A stretch of DNA of 64,000 nt from an uncultured Lachnotalea sp. (GTDB lineage: Bacteria > Bacillota > Clostridia > Lachnospirales > Lachnospiraceae), in the NCBI GenBank assembly GCA_948470255.1, contig CAOKOS010000003.1:18647-82646 (forward strand), given 5' to 3'. Both the position numbers and the translations under genes were made by a program. Shown here piece after piece: positions 43,265 to 51,162 of the stretch. The notes below the pieces were generated by a model. It was not told the origin of the DNA, made no database searches, and saw only the letters and a list, made by a program, of their open reading frames with translations. Every line of letters begins with the position of its first letter. Position 1 is the stretch's first letter.

Positions 43265-45874
43265 GTGGCGGAGAAAAAAGTCAAATCGGCCGGCTACAGA
43301 CGCGGCATGAATGTATTGGATGAGGAAAAGAGGGATTCTGTGATTGTTCGTTTTATAGAACAGTTAAACAGTCCCTTGATTTATATTCTGATGGTGGCGG
43401 CTGCCATTTCTGCACTGTTAAAAGAATATGGCGATATGGTGATTATTCTTGTGGTTATCAGCCTTAATTCTTTTGTGGGTGTGATTCAGGAGGGGAAGGC
43501 GGCCAGGGCCCTTGACGCATTAAAGAAAATGTCCAGTCCTAAAGCGCTTTTGAAAGAGGGGGAGCGGGTAAGTGAAGTTCCTGCTGCCAGCCTGATACCA
43601 GGGGATATTGTCTGCCTGGAAGCTGGACGCCAGGTTCCGGCAGATTTACTTTTAAAGACGGCGGTGAACCTGAAAATTGAAGAGTCGGCCCTGACGGGGG
43701 AGTCTGTTCCGGTGACAAAGGATACGGGAATCAATAACCGGGCTTATATGTCTACAAATGTTACCTATGGGCGGGGAGAGGGAATTGTAACAGCCATTGG
43801 TATGGATACGGAAATTGGAAAAATTGCCGGAATGTTACAGAATACAAAGACAGAAAAAACACCCCTTCAGAAAAGGCTGGCAGATTTAGGGAAAGTTTTA
43901 AGTATCGTTTCAGTAATTCTCTGTATACTTTTGTTTCTGGTGGCAGTGTGGCAGAAACGGGACATTCCCGAAATGCTGATTACAGCCATTTCCCTGGCAG
44001 TGGCAGCAGTGCCGGAAGGGCTGCCGGCGATTGTCACCATGGTTCTGGCCTTGAGCGTTTCACGGATGGTGAAGGTCAATACCATTGTGAAAAGACTTCC
44101 CAGCGTAGAAACACTGGGCTGTGTCAGTGTGGTCTGTTCCGATAAGACGGGGACTTTGACACAAAACAGGATGACCGTGTCGAGGTGTTATACGGGAGGA
44201 CGGATTTGTGAGCCGGAGGAATTGAGAGATGATTGGGACCGGCATTTTCTCCAGGGTTTTACGCTCTGTAATGACGCGGAAGTTTCCAGGGCAGGGGGAG
44301 TTTCCAGGAGAAGCATAAAAAGCTGCGGGAGGAAAAAAGGACAGGAAGAGGCGGACGGACGTCTGGGAGATCCCACAGAGCTGGCGCTTCTTGATATGGC
44401 GGCTGCCCATGGTCTGTATAGGCGGGAGCTGGAGCGGAGTATGCCGCGGAGAAATGAAATCCCCTTTGATTCGGACAGAAAAATGATGACGACTTATCAT
44501 GCCGACCGGGGGAGCCGGATTTCCTATACAAAAGGCTCGCCGGATGAGGTGCTGGAACGCTGCCGCTTTGTGTGGAAGGAAGGTCATCCTGTTTTGATGA
44601 GCTGGCAGGAAAGGGAAGAAATACGGCAGGTTCTCAAAAGCTTTACAGGGGCCGCCCTCCGTGTGCTGGCGGTTGCCATGTGCCGGGATGTGGAAGGACC
44701 GAGAGAGCGGGATATGATTTTTGTGGGAATGGCAGGCATGGCAGATCCCATCCGGCCTGAGGCGGCAGAGGCAGTAATACAGTTTCGCCGTGCAGGGGTA
44801 AAGACAGTCATGATAACCGGGGATCGGGCAGACACAGCTTTCGCCATAGCGAAAGAGCTTTGCATTGCTGACCGGGCGGAAGAATGTATTTCCGGTGAGG
44901 AGCTGTCTGCACTTTCCGATGAAACGCTGAAAAACCGCCTTCCCTGGCTCCGTGTGTTTGCCCATGTGGCCCCGGAACATAAAGTACGGATTGTATCGGC
45001 TTATAAGGCGGCAGGGGAGATTGTCGCCATGACCGGGGACGGCGTCAATGACGCTCCGTCTCTCAAAGCAGCTGATGTGGGGGTCGCCATGGGAATGGCT
45101 GGGACAGATGTGGCGAAAAATGCGGCTGACCTTGTACTGACGGATGACAATTTTGCTACGATCACAAAAGCGATTGCCCTGGGGCGGGGGATTTATGAGA
45201 ATATTAAAAAATCAGTGCTTTTCCTGCTGTCTTCCAATTTTGGTGAAATCATCACTATGCTGGCTGCCATCGGCCTGGGACTTCCATCGCCGTTAAAACC
45301 GAGCCATATCCTCTGGATTAACTTAATTACAGATTCCCTTCCCGCGCTTGCTTTGGGCGTGGATGTGAACGGAAACCGGAATTACATGAAACGGCCGCCG
45401 CGGCCAAAGAATGAAAGCCTTTTTACCCATGGCGGGCTGGGCTGTACCGTGCTTTACGGACTGCTCATTGCAATCATCAGCACGACGGCGTTTTTACAGA
45501 TTCCCATTGGGCAGCTGATGAGGGCGGGGCAGCCAGTCACTCTTAAGAATCTCGGTATTTTAATGACGGACGGCGCGCTTCTTGGCCGCTGCCAGACTTA
45601 TGCTTTTACTGTACTGGGTATTTCTCAGCTGTTTCACGCCATAGGTATGAGGGACGTGGAGACTTCCATATTCCGTATGAATCATTTGCGCAATAAGCTG
45701 ATGATAGTGGCTGTCGCCATAGGTATCCTTTTACAGCTTCTTGTGACAGAAGTCCCTTATTTTATCAAGGTGTTTGGAACAAGTCCCCTTAAGGTGACAG
45801 AATGGATTATGCTTCTTTTTCTGTCGGCCATGCCGCTTTTGGCTCACGAGATCATGGCATTTTTTAGCAAGTGA
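43265..45874 (+). CDS. Calcium-type P-type ATPase (P2)
   Basis: 869-residue membrane cation pump. The actuator loop is 'ALTGESVPVTKD', the M4 metal-site motif 'AVAAVPEGLPAIV' is the P2A (SERCA/PMCA-like) type, and the phosphorylation motif is SDKTGTLT with Asp near 293. The ATP-binding 'YTKGSPDEVLERC' and hinge 'TGDGVNDAPSLKAADVGVAMG' follow, and the C-terminal part has six helices as in P2A pumps. The N-terminal cation domain is short: only about 25 residues precede the first helix region ('SVIVRFIEQLNSPLIYILM'), and an upstream stop excludes a longer form. Start is GTG behind GGGAGG. Likely exports Ca2+. Confidence 0.94.
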   Translation: MAEKKVKSAGYRRGMNVLDEEKRDSVIVRFIEQLNSPLIYILMVAAAISALLKEYGDMVIILVVISLNSFVGVIQEGKAARALDALKKMSSPKALLKEGERVSEVPAASLIPGDIVCLEAGRQVPADLLLKTAVNLKIEESALTGESVPVTKDTGINNRAYMSTNVTYGRGEGIVTAIGMDTEIGKIAGMLQNTKTEKTPLQKRLADLGKVLSIVSVILCILLFLVAVWQKRDIPEMLITAISLAVAAVPEGLPAIVTMVLALSVSRMVKVNTIVKRLPSVETLGCVSVVCSDKTGTLTQNRMTVSRCYTGGRICEPEELRDDWDRHFLQGFTLCNDAEVSRAGGVSRRSIKSCGRKKGQEEADGRLGDPTELALLDMAAAHGLYRRELERSMPRRNEIPFDSDRKMMTTYHADRGSRISYTKGSPDEVLERCRFVWKEGHPVLMSWQEREEIRQVLKSFTGAALRVLAVAMCRDVEGPRERDMIFVGMAGMADPIRPEAAEAVIQFRRAGVKTVMITGDRADTAFAIAKELCIADRAEECISGEELSALSDETLKNRLPWLRVFAHVAPEHKVRIVSAYKAAGEIVAMTGDGVNDAPSLKAADVGVAMGMAGTDVAKNAADLVLTDDNFATITKAIALGRGIYENIKKSVLFLLSSNFGEIITMLAAIGLGLPSPLKPSHILWINLITDSLPALALGVDVNGNRNYMKRPPRPKNESLFTHGGLGCTVLYGLLIAIISTTAFLQIPIGQLMRAGQPVTLKNLGILMTDGALLGRCQTYAFTVLGISQLFHAIGMRDVETSIFRMNHLRNKLMIVAVAIGILLQLLVTEVPYFIKVFGTSPLKVTEWIMLLFLSAMPLLAHEIMAFFSK

Positions 45875-45913
45875 GATTCAGGCGGCAAAAATGCGAAAGA
45901 CCGGGTCAGATAC

Positions 45914-45942
45914 TTGAAAAGAATCCATGGAAAAGGTATGAT
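45914..45942 (+). promoter_or_regulatory. Putative promoter of the ketopantoate reductase gene
   Basis: TTGAAA and TATGAT with 17-bp spacing. Confidence 0.65.
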
Positions 45943-45975
45943 AGAACCGTATAGGAAAAATCTGGAGGTATAAGA

Positions 45976-46923
45976 ATGGAGATAAAATATGCGGCGCTTA
46001 TTGGACTAGGAGCCATGGGTTCTTTTTTTGCACCCAGGATGGAAGCGTACCTTGGCCGGGAACATTTCCAGGTGATAGCAGCAGGAGGAAGAAAGCAACG
46101 GCTGGAACAGCAGGGAATCACTGTCAATGGTGTAAATTACAAATTTTCTGTCCGGACACCGGAGGAAGAAGGCCCCAAGGCAGACTTGGTCATCATGGCA
46201 ATGAAAGACATGGGACTGGCCCAGGCCATAGAGGATATACGGAATCTTGTGGGAGAGGATACGCAGATTCTTTGCGTCATGAATGGAATAGACAGTGAGG
46301 AAAAAGTGGCGGCGGTTTATGGATGGGAGCATGTGCTCTACTCTTTCATGCGGATGTCCATTGTGATGAAAGACGGCGTGGCAGATTTTGATCCCTATTG
46401 GGGAACAGTCCATTTTGGAGAAGCCAAAAATGAGATACTTTCTCCCAGGGTTGCGGCAATTAAAACATTTTTTGAGGCATGTGATATCCCTTATGTGATT
46501 GACGATGATATGAAACGGGGGCTTTGGTTCAAATATATGTGTAACGTGGGGGAAAACATGACATGTGCCCTTCTTGGTATTCCCTTTGGAGCTTTCCGCA
46601 CCAGTGATTCTGCCAATGAAATCCGCCGGGGGGCCATGCGGGAAGTTATGGCCATTGCCAACAGGCTGGGGGTGGATTTGAATGAGTCAGACATCGAAAT
46701 GCAGGAAGAAACTTTGAAACATGTCCCTTATAGGAACAAGCCTTCCACCCTGCAGGATTTGGAGAATGGGAAAAAGACGGAGGTAGAACTTTTTGCAGGA
46801 ACAGTACTGCGCCTGGGAAAGGAACTGGGTATTCCCACACCGGTTAGTTATATGTTTTACCATGGAATCCGTGTATGCGAGGAGAAAAATGCAGGAGAAT
46901 TCTGTGTGGAGGGGAAGCAGTAA
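45976..46923 (+). CDS. panE: 2-Dehydropantoate 2-reductase (ketopantoate reductase)
   Basis: 315 residues. NADPH-dependent reduction of ketopantoate in coenzyme A synthesis. The Rossmann motif is 'ALIGLGAMGSFFA', followed by 'ADLVIMAMKDMGLAQAIEDI' and 'ILCVMNGIDSEEKVAAVYG' (catalytic-site Asn-Gly). The C-terminal helical domain has the 'KYMCNVGENMTCALLGIPFG' and 'STLQDLENGKKTEVELFAGTVLRLGKELGIPTP' stretch typical of ApbA/PanE. No panB, panC or panD nearby, so the paralogous group within this family is uncertain. Start has CTGGAGGTATAAGA. Confidence 0.92.
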   Translation: MEIKYAALIGLGAMGSFFAPRMEAYLGREHFQVIAAGGRKQRLEQQGITVNGVNYKFSVRTPEEEGPKADLVIMAMKDMGLAQAIEDIRNLVGEDTQILCVMNGIDSEEKVAAVYGWEHVLYSFMRMSIVMKDGVADFDPYWGTVHFGEAKNEILSPRVAAIKTFFEACDIPYVIDDDMKRGLWFKYMCNVGENMTCALLGIPFGAFRTSDSANEIRRGAMREVMAIANRLGVDLNESDIEMQEETLKHVPYRNKPSTLQDLENGKKTEVELFAGTVLRLGKELGIPTPVSYMFYHGIRVCEEKNAGEFCVEGKQ

Positions 46924-46973
46924 AGAATTTTTCGGATAAAACCAGGCTTTAGCCCATAAGGAGTAAAAGAAAC

Positions 46974-47028
46974 AAAAAAACCACGCATTTCCGCTGTTTT
47001 AATATCTGGCGTAAGTACGTGGTTTTTT
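46974..47028. terminator. Bidirectional terminator between panE and tRNA-Val
   Basis: AAAAAACCACG / CGTGGTTTTTT arms with a 33-base inner region. It gives a T run in both directions, so it can end panE and the minus-strand tRNA transcript. Confidence 0.82.
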
Positions 47029-47036
47029 CTAAATCA

Positions 47037-47109
47037 TGGAGACAACAGGGCTCGAACCTGCGACCTTCTACACGTCAAGCAGACGCTCTCCCAGCTGAGC
47101 TATGTCTCC
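47037..47109 (-). tRNA. tRNA-Val (anticodon GAC)
   Basis: 73-nt cloverleaf. Acceptor stem GGAGACA/TGTCTCC, D arm GCTCAGCTGGGAGAGC, anticodon loop TTGACGT (anticodon GAC), T loop TTCGAGC, discriminator A. The 3' CCA is not encoded. One G-T pair in the anticodon stem and one in the T stem. Confidence 0.95.
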
Positions 47110-47225
47110 AATACATAAGACAGTATAACGGAAAATGGAAAAAAAAGCAAGAGGGAAAGTGTTTGAGTTTCTGCATTTTATGGTTCCTGGAAAAATTTAG
47201 TTGGATAAATATTGATTAACACTGG

Positions 47226-47254
47226 TTGACAGCATGGCTGGAAGTGTCTATAAT
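47226..47254 (+). promoter_or_regulatory. Promoter of the Fur-family gene
   Basis: TTGACA and TATAAT with 17-bp spacing, near-ideal sigma-A form. Confidence 0.85.
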
Positions 47255-47257
47255 AAA

Positions 47258-47276
47258 AACAGTATTTATTATTGTT
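47258..47276. promoter_or_regulatory. Candidate PerR/Fur operator, site 1
   Basis: AACAGTATTTATTATTGTT, a 9-1-9 imperfect dyad (7 of 9 pairs) just after the -10 of the Fur-family gene. It is identical at 15 of 19 positions to site 2 before rubrerythrin. Predicts autoregulation. Confidence 0.65.
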
Positions 47277-47291
47277 TTTGGAGGAGATGAT

Positions 47292-47720
47292 ATGAAAACT
47301 CTGAAATACAGCCGGCAGCGTGAAAGTATCAAAGAGTTTATAGCTGGCCGCCGGGATCATCCGACGGCAGACATGGTATATACAAATATCCGCAGGTCTT
47401 ATCCCAATATCAGTTTGGGAACTGTTTACCGGAATCTTTCCCTCCTGGCCTCTTTGGGAGAGGTACAGAAAATATCCTGCGGCGACGGGGTAGAACGATT
47501 TGACCCCAATACAGAATCCCATTATCATTTTATCTGCAGGGGCTGCGGCTGCGTACAGGATATTCCCATGATGCCTTCGGGAGACTTGGAGGCCATGGCG
47601 ACAAAGGTCTTTGAAGGTTCCATTGAGAGCCATACGGCGATGTTTTATGGGCTTTGCAGAAATTGTCAGGGCAGCGGGCTGGTGGGAAATGCCGGCAGTG
47701 ATAAAAAAGCAGAAACTTAA
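47292..47720 (+). CDS. Fur-family regulator, probably PerR-like
   Basis: 142 residues. Winged-helix DNA-binding part about 1-80 ('HPTADMVYTNIRRSYPNISLGTVYRNLSLLASLGEV') and metal-binding dimer domain about 85-135. His residues in 'SHYHFICRGCGCVQD' and two CxxC pairs ('CRGC', 'CRNC') would hold structural zinc. The start is at 47292 behind GGAGGAGATGAT; the track's 22-residue extension runs back over the promoter. Reverse rubrerythrin follows and shares an operator-like dyad, so a peroxide-sensing PerR role is the best reading; Fur or Zur cannot be excluded by sequence alone. Confidence 0.9.
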   Translation: MKTLKYSRQRESIKEFIAGRRDHPTADMVYTNIRRSYPNISLGTVYRNLSLLASLGEVQKISCGDGVERFDPNTESHYHFICRGCGCVQDIPMMPSGDLEAMATKVFEGSIESHTAMFYGLCRNCQGSGLVGNAGSDKKAET

Positions 47721-47729
47721 AAAAACAAC

Positions 47730-47758
47730 TTGACAAGCAATGCGTGATGTGATAATCT
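47730..47758 (+). promoter_or_regulatory. Promoter of the rubrerythrin gene
   Basis: TTGACA and TAATCT with 17-bp spacing; an overlapping GATAAT at 15 bp is an alternative -10. Confidence 0.7.
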
Positions 47759-47764
47759 TTCAAT

Positions 47765-47783
47765 AACAGGAATCATTACTGTT
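47765..47783. promoter_or_regulatory. Candidate PerR/Fur operator, site 2
   Basis: AACAGGAATCATTACTGTT, a 9-1-9 dyad with 8 of 9 pairs, placed just downstream of the rubrerythrin -10 at nearly the same distance as site 1. Confidence 0.68.
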
Positions 47784-47828
47784 TTTGAAGACCATAAAAA
47801 TTTTATATAAGAAAAGGAGAACCCCAAA

Positions 47829-48371
47829 ATGAAAAAGTTTGTATGTGACGTATGTGGCTATGTACATGAAGGCGATGCTGCTCCTGAGAAATGTCCTCAG
47901 TGCGGCGCTCCCGCAAGCAAATTCTCCGAGCAGTCCGGTGATATGGCATGGGCGGCAGAGCATGTGGTAGGCGTAGCTCAGGGCGCCAGCCAGGATATTA
48001 TGGATGATTTGAGGGCGAACTTCAATGGCGAGTGCTCTGAAGTTGGTATGTATCTGGCTATGGCAAGAGTTGCCCACAGAGAAGGATATCCTGAAATCGG
48101 TCTGTACTGGGAGAAGGCTGCTTACGAAGAGGCAGAACATGCGGCAAAATTTGCAGAGCTTCTTGGCGAAGTAGTGACCGACAGCACCAAGAAGAACCTG
48201 GAAATGCGCGTAGCTGCTGAGAACGGCGCAACTGCCGGAAAATTTGATCTGGCCAAGAGAGCAAAAGCAGCTAACCTGGATGCAATCCATGACACCGTAC
48301 ACGAGATGGCCCGCGACGAAGCAAGACACGGAAAAGCCTTCAAAGGCCTGTTAGAGAGATACTTTGGCTAA
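47829..48371 (+). CDS. Reverse rubrerythrin
   Basis: 180 residues. The N-terminal rubredoxin-like FeCys4 site (CDVCGY...CPQCG) comes before the ferritin-like diiron domain, the reverse of classical rubrerythrin. The diiron ligands lie in '[21 protein letters not shown]', '[20 protein letters not shown]' and '[14 protein letters not shown]'. In clostridia this class reduces H2O2 and O2 with NADH-derived electrons and is repressed by PerR. The upstream operator-like dyad and the neighbouring Fur-family gene agree. Codon use looks like that of a highly expressed gene. A terminator follows. Confidence 0.96.
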   Translation: MKKFVCDVCGYVHEGDAAPEKCPQCGAPASKFSEQSGDMAWAAEHVVGVAQGASQDIMDDLRANFNGECSEVGMYLAMARVAHREGYPEIGLYWEKAAYEEAEHAAKFAELLGEVVTDSTKKNLEMRVAAENGATAGKFDLAKRAKAANLDAIHDTVHEMARDEARHGKAFKGLLERYFG

Positions 48372-48416
48372 GCTGCAAGCTATGCAAATGTAGGATTTAT
48401 AAGAGTTTTTGAGTAT

Positions 48417-48452
48417 CAGGAGGATGGACGAAAAAGGTCTGTCCTCTTTTTA
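48417..48452 (+). terminator. Terminator after rubrerythrin
   Basis: GAGGATGGAC / GTCTGTCCTC stem (8 of 10 pairs) with an A-rich loop and CTTTTTAC. Confidence 0.82.
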
Positions 48453-48584
48453 CTTTGTGCTGCTGCTACGCCAAAGGTGGAATTATCTGTTTGCTCCTTC
48501 CTCCAAAAGTCAAAAGGTGGAATTTGAAAAAGTGGAATTTATGAGAAGCGGTTTTTCCGCGTTTCTCCGCTATTGTGGGCTGCT

Positions 48585-48704
48585 CTACAGTCCCAATTCT
48601 TTTACTCTGCGATAGAAGGTATTGGGCTTCAAGCCTATTTCATTCATGGCGGCGGTTGCTGTGAGTTGGGCTGAAAAATCTAAGTTATTATATCTTGATT
48701 GATA
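48585..48704 (-). pseudogene. C-terminal remnant of a serine recombinase (Tn3-type resolvase)
   Basis: Minus-strand frame ends '...ATAAMNEIGLKPNTFYRRV' plus 'KELGL' and a stop at 48585. This is the C-terminal helix-turn-helix of Tn3/Bin3-type resolvases. Upstream the frame hits a stop after about 40 residues and no catalytic N-terminal domain is present. It is a decayed relic of a mobile element next to the toxin-antitoxin locus. The stretch 48453-48584 contains three AAGTGGAATT-like direct repeats and no gene. Confidence 0.78.
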
Positions 48705-48739
48705 TCAGATAAGGATAAATTTCAGATTGGAAAAGCATA

Positions 48740-48768
48740 TTGAAAAAAGTTTTTGCATATGCTATAAT
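48740..48768 (+). promoter_or_regulatory. Promoter of the candidate antitoxin RNA
   Basis: TTGAAA and TATAAT with 17-bp spacing; start expected near 48775. No ORF follows before the terminator, so the product should be a small RNA. Confidence 0.75.
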
Positions 48769-48774
48769 GCCAAT

Positions 48775-48860
48775 AGGCAAAAAGAAATCACAAGTCCATG
48801 CGGACAAGAAACAAATCCCCAAACCGTGTTGCAGCACAGTTTGGGGATTCTTCTTTTCTT
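48775..48860 (+). ncRNA. Candidate antisense RNA antitoxin (about 85 nt)
   Basis: Short transcript predicted from the promoter at 48740-48768 to the hairpin at 48814-48849. Bases 48779-48806 nearly repeat the plus-strand sequence across the toxin start codon (AAAGAAATCACAA, then TCCATGC, then GACA in both), so the RNA can pair with the toxin mRNA at its initiation region. The layout (convergent genes, shared terminator, direct repeats supplying pairing) is that of the par/Fst RNA II. Confidence 0.6.
48814..48849. terminator. Shared bidirectional terminator of the toxin-antitoxin locus
   Basis: Perfect 11-bp arms AATCCCCAAAC / GTTTGGGGATT with an inner TGTG/CACA pairing. It is followed by CTTCTTTTCTTTT on the plus strand and by TTGTTTCTTG on the minus strand, so it can stop both converging transcripts. 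Confidence 0.82.
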
Positions 48861-48885
48861 TTATAGTGGCAAAGTACCCACTAGG

Positions 48886-48984
48886 TTAGTTGTTGCTCTT
48901 ATCGTCACTGTCTAACCATTTGATGATGTAGTGGCAGGCTACACCAGCCAAAACAGCAACTAAAAAAGAAATCACAACTTCCAT
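48886..48984 (-). CDS. Small hydrophobic peptide, candidate Fst-like type I toxin
   Basis: 32 residues, too short for the track. It has an almost wholly hydrophobic segment (VVISFLVAVLAGVACHYII), then KWLD and a charged polar tail SDDKSNN. The membrane-helix, Trp, charged-tail pattern is that of the Fst/Ldr superfamily of type I toxins. The ribosome site is very strong (GGGAGGAGGT, 7 bases from the ATG). The 5' leader holds a stem GTTGC/GCAAC just upstream. A convergent small RNA overlaps the terminator and carries a near-copy of the start region. Toxicity is inference; the peptide family is not named with certainty. Confidence 0.78.
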   Translation of the reverse strand: MEVVISFLVAVLAGVACHYIIKWLDSDDKSNN

Positions 48985-49029
48985 GCAGACACCTCCTCCC
49001 TGTTGCGGGTGTCGGTGAGCAACACATAA

Positions 49030-49035
49030 ATTATA
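49030..49035 (-). promoter_or_regulatory. -10 element of the toxin mRNA promoter
   Basis: Perfect TATAAT on the minus strand, preceded by a T of the TGTTATAAT form. The -35 (about TACAAA at 17-18 bp) is weak. Start predicted near 49023, giving a leader of about 38 nt. Confidence 0.6.
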
Positions 49036-49141
49036 ACATACTATTCGCTATTTTTGTACTTTTATGATAATCCATGTTATGATTTGGTGGAAAGATAATT
49101 CCAGTGAGAAATAAGGAAAGGAAACGCGCGCCGTTTTCCTT

Positions 49142-50329
49142 TTATTGGAAATGCACCTGGATTTCCACGATTTCACTGTCGGTTCCGACGCGCATATCAG
49201 GCCCCCAGATACCGACGCCGGAGGTGACGATGGAATACATGGAGCCTTTTTTATCAAGGCCGTAGGGGTTTTCCCAGAAAAACTTGATTAACAAATTCCC
49301 AGGGAACATCTGGCCGTTATGGGTATGCCCGCAAAGCTGGACGTCTGCGCCAGCTGCCGCCAGCCGGTCAAGCTGCTTGGGCTGGTGCTCCAAAACAAAG
49401 ACAGGCTTACTTAAGTCAAGATCTGCCGTCAGTTCTTCGGGGGACTTCCTCGAGTGTTCGATCTTTTTTACCCGGTCGATATCCTTTCGGCCGACCAGGT
49501 AGAAGGCGCCGTCAATACAGACCGTTTCGTCATTGAGCAGGACAATGTCTGCCTCTTCCAGAAGGCCGGCCATGCGCGAATCATCCACCAGATCTTTGTC
49601 GGAACCAAAAGTGAAGCCAGCCAGAATCTTTTCATCAATGTCGTGATTTCCCCAACATGCGTAGACGCCATAAGTGCTTTGCATACTTTTTAAGGCAGCG
49701 GTAATGGCCTCCGGGTCGTCCAGGGCGTCATAATCATTATCAAAAATATCCCCGGCAATACAGATTAAATCCGGCTCCAGGGCGTTGACTTTTTCAACCA
49801 TGTGCTCAATATAGCTGTGGTCAATACTGTACCCCATATGGAGGTCGGCAATAAGCACCACTTTCAAGTCCCCGGCGGCGCAAGGTTTGTCGATGGTGAT
49901 GTCATAGTGTTTAATTTTTAAGGTCCTGGCATGGATAATGCCGTAAGCGCTGAGGGAAAGAATCACTGTGATAACGATCCCACCGCTTATGAGAAACGTT
50001 TTTCTGGAGCGGAGCTTGACTTTATTGACCCGGTCCCAGTGGAGGAGAATGACACGGATGAGGTCACCCATAATCACAGCCAGCACAATGTATAAAAGAG
50101 TTCCCAGCCAGTAGTTGCTTAAATGCTTGAAAAACCATTTAAGAGAAGGCTCTTTTATAAAAAAGGCGATGACAAGAGAGAGGGAGACAAAGAGAAAGAA
50201 TACAGAATAAACGATACGGAACCAGGTTTTTCTGAAAAAGGCGCCGCAGGCCGAAAACCACCACAGGTTCCAGCGGAGCAGATAAAGAGTCACAAGGATA
50301 TATAAAGGAGACAGTAAAACGGCAATCAT
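49142..50329 (-). CDS. Membrane metallophosphoesterase (YkuE-like)
   Basis: 395 residues. Four membrane helices in the first 130 residues (starting IAVLLSPLYILVTLYLL) precede a calcineurin-like domain at about 155-390. Metal ligands are seen in 'IADLHMGYS', 'ICIAGDIFDND', 'WGNHDID', 'VFVLEHQPKQ' and 'CGHTHNGQMFPG'. This order is complete, so the enzyme should be active. Related YkuE/YaeI proteins act on UDP-sugar or lipid phosphodiesters at the membrane; the substrate here is unknown. It is transcribed away from the two-component genes, from which a 154-bp gap separates it. Confidence 0.92.
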   Translation of the reverse strand: MIAVLLSPLYILVTLYLLRWNLWWFSACGAFFRKTWFRIVYSVFFLFVSLSLVIAFFIKEPSLKWFFKHLSNYWLGTLLYIVLAVIMGDLIRVILLHWDRVNKVKLRSRKTFLISGGIVITVILSLSAYGIIHARTLKIKHYDITIDKPCAAGDLKVVLIADLHMGYSIDHSYIEHMVEKVNALEPDLICIAGDIFDNDYDALDDPEAITAALKSMQSTYGVYACWGNHDIDEKILAGFTFGSDKDLVDDSRMAGLLEEADIVLLNDETVCIDGAFYLVGRKDIDRVKKIEHSRKSPEELTADLDLSKPVFVLEHQPKQLDRLAAAGADVQLCGHTHNGQMFPGNLLIKFFWENPYGLDKKGSMYSIVTSGVGIWGPDMRVGTDSEIVEIQVHFQ

Positions 50330-50483
50330 TGGTAACAGTCCTTTTCAAAATTTTATACTAATGTCTAAGTATAACACGAAGAAAAGAAATAGCGTCATTA
50401 TTTTTCTTAATTTTTATGAAAAATTCCTGCATCATTTATGGTAAAATAAACAGAAAAGATGATTGAGAAGAGAGGGCGGACAG

Positions 50484-51161
50484 ATGAAGGTTTTATTTGT
50501 AGAAGATGACCACAGCATTGCCTTGGGGCTGGAATACTCTTTGAAACAGGAGGGATATGATATCCGTACCTGCCATACGGTGGCAGAAGCAAAAAAGGCC
50601 CTGGGGGAGGAACGTTTTGATTTGTGCCTTTTAGATGTGACGCTGCCCGACGGAAACGGTTATGAAATCTGCAAAACAGCAAAGCGGAGGGATGATGTGG
50701 CGGTGATTTTCCTGACGGCCTGCGATGATGAGGGGAATGTGGTCATGGGGCTTGATATGGGGGCAGATGATTATATTACAAAACCCTTTCGGATCAGGGA
50801 ACTTTTGTCCAGGATGAAATCCGTACTGCGCCGTTATCAGAAGATGGACAGCGGGGGGCAGGTTTTCCATATCGGGGATATTACTGTTTACCCGCTGCAG
50901 GCAAAAGTGTATAAAGGGGATACGGAGCTTAGCCTGACTGCCATGGAATACCGCTTGTTTCTTACCCTGGCGCAGGCGGAAGGCAGGATACTCAGCAGGA
51001 ACCAGCTTTTGGAAAGCCTGTGGGATATTGGCGGGGATTATGTCAATGACAATACGCTGACAGTGTATATCAAACGGCTTAGGGAAAAGCTGGGCGGTGG
51101 AAACGGTGAGACAGAACTGATCAGGACGGTGCGGGGCCTGGGCTATCGGCTGGGGGAATGA
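50484..51161 (+). CDS. OmpR-family response regulator
   Basis: 225 residues. The receiver domain is about 1-115 (acidic pocket VEDD, phospho-acceptor Asp 51 in 'LLDVTLPDGNGY', switch Thr in 'FLTACDDE', Lys in 'YITKPF'). The winged-helix output domain is about 130-222 ('LSLTAMEYRLFLTLAQAEGRILSRNQLLESLWD'). The ATG at 50484 behind AGAGGGCGG is preferred to the TTG at 50463. The cognate kinase starts 1 bp after its stop. No target is obvious; the neighbouring metallophosphoesterase or the 3D exoprotein are possible but unproven. Confidence 0.96.
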   Translation: MKVLFVEDDHSIALGLEYSLKQEGYDIRTCHTVAEAKKALGEERFDLCLLDVTLPDGNGYEICKTAKRRDDVAVIFLTACDDEGNVVMGLDMGADDYITKPFRIRELLSRMKSVLRRYQKMDSGGQVFHIGDITVYPLQAKVYKGDTELSLTAMEYRLFLTLAQAEGRILSRNQLLESLWDIGGDYVNDNTLTVYIKRLREKLGGGNGETELIRTVRGLGYRLGE

Positions 51162-51162
51162 T

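Noticed and set aside
44060-44980. 306-residue minus-strand ORF
   Set aside because: Shadow of the P-type ATPase gene.
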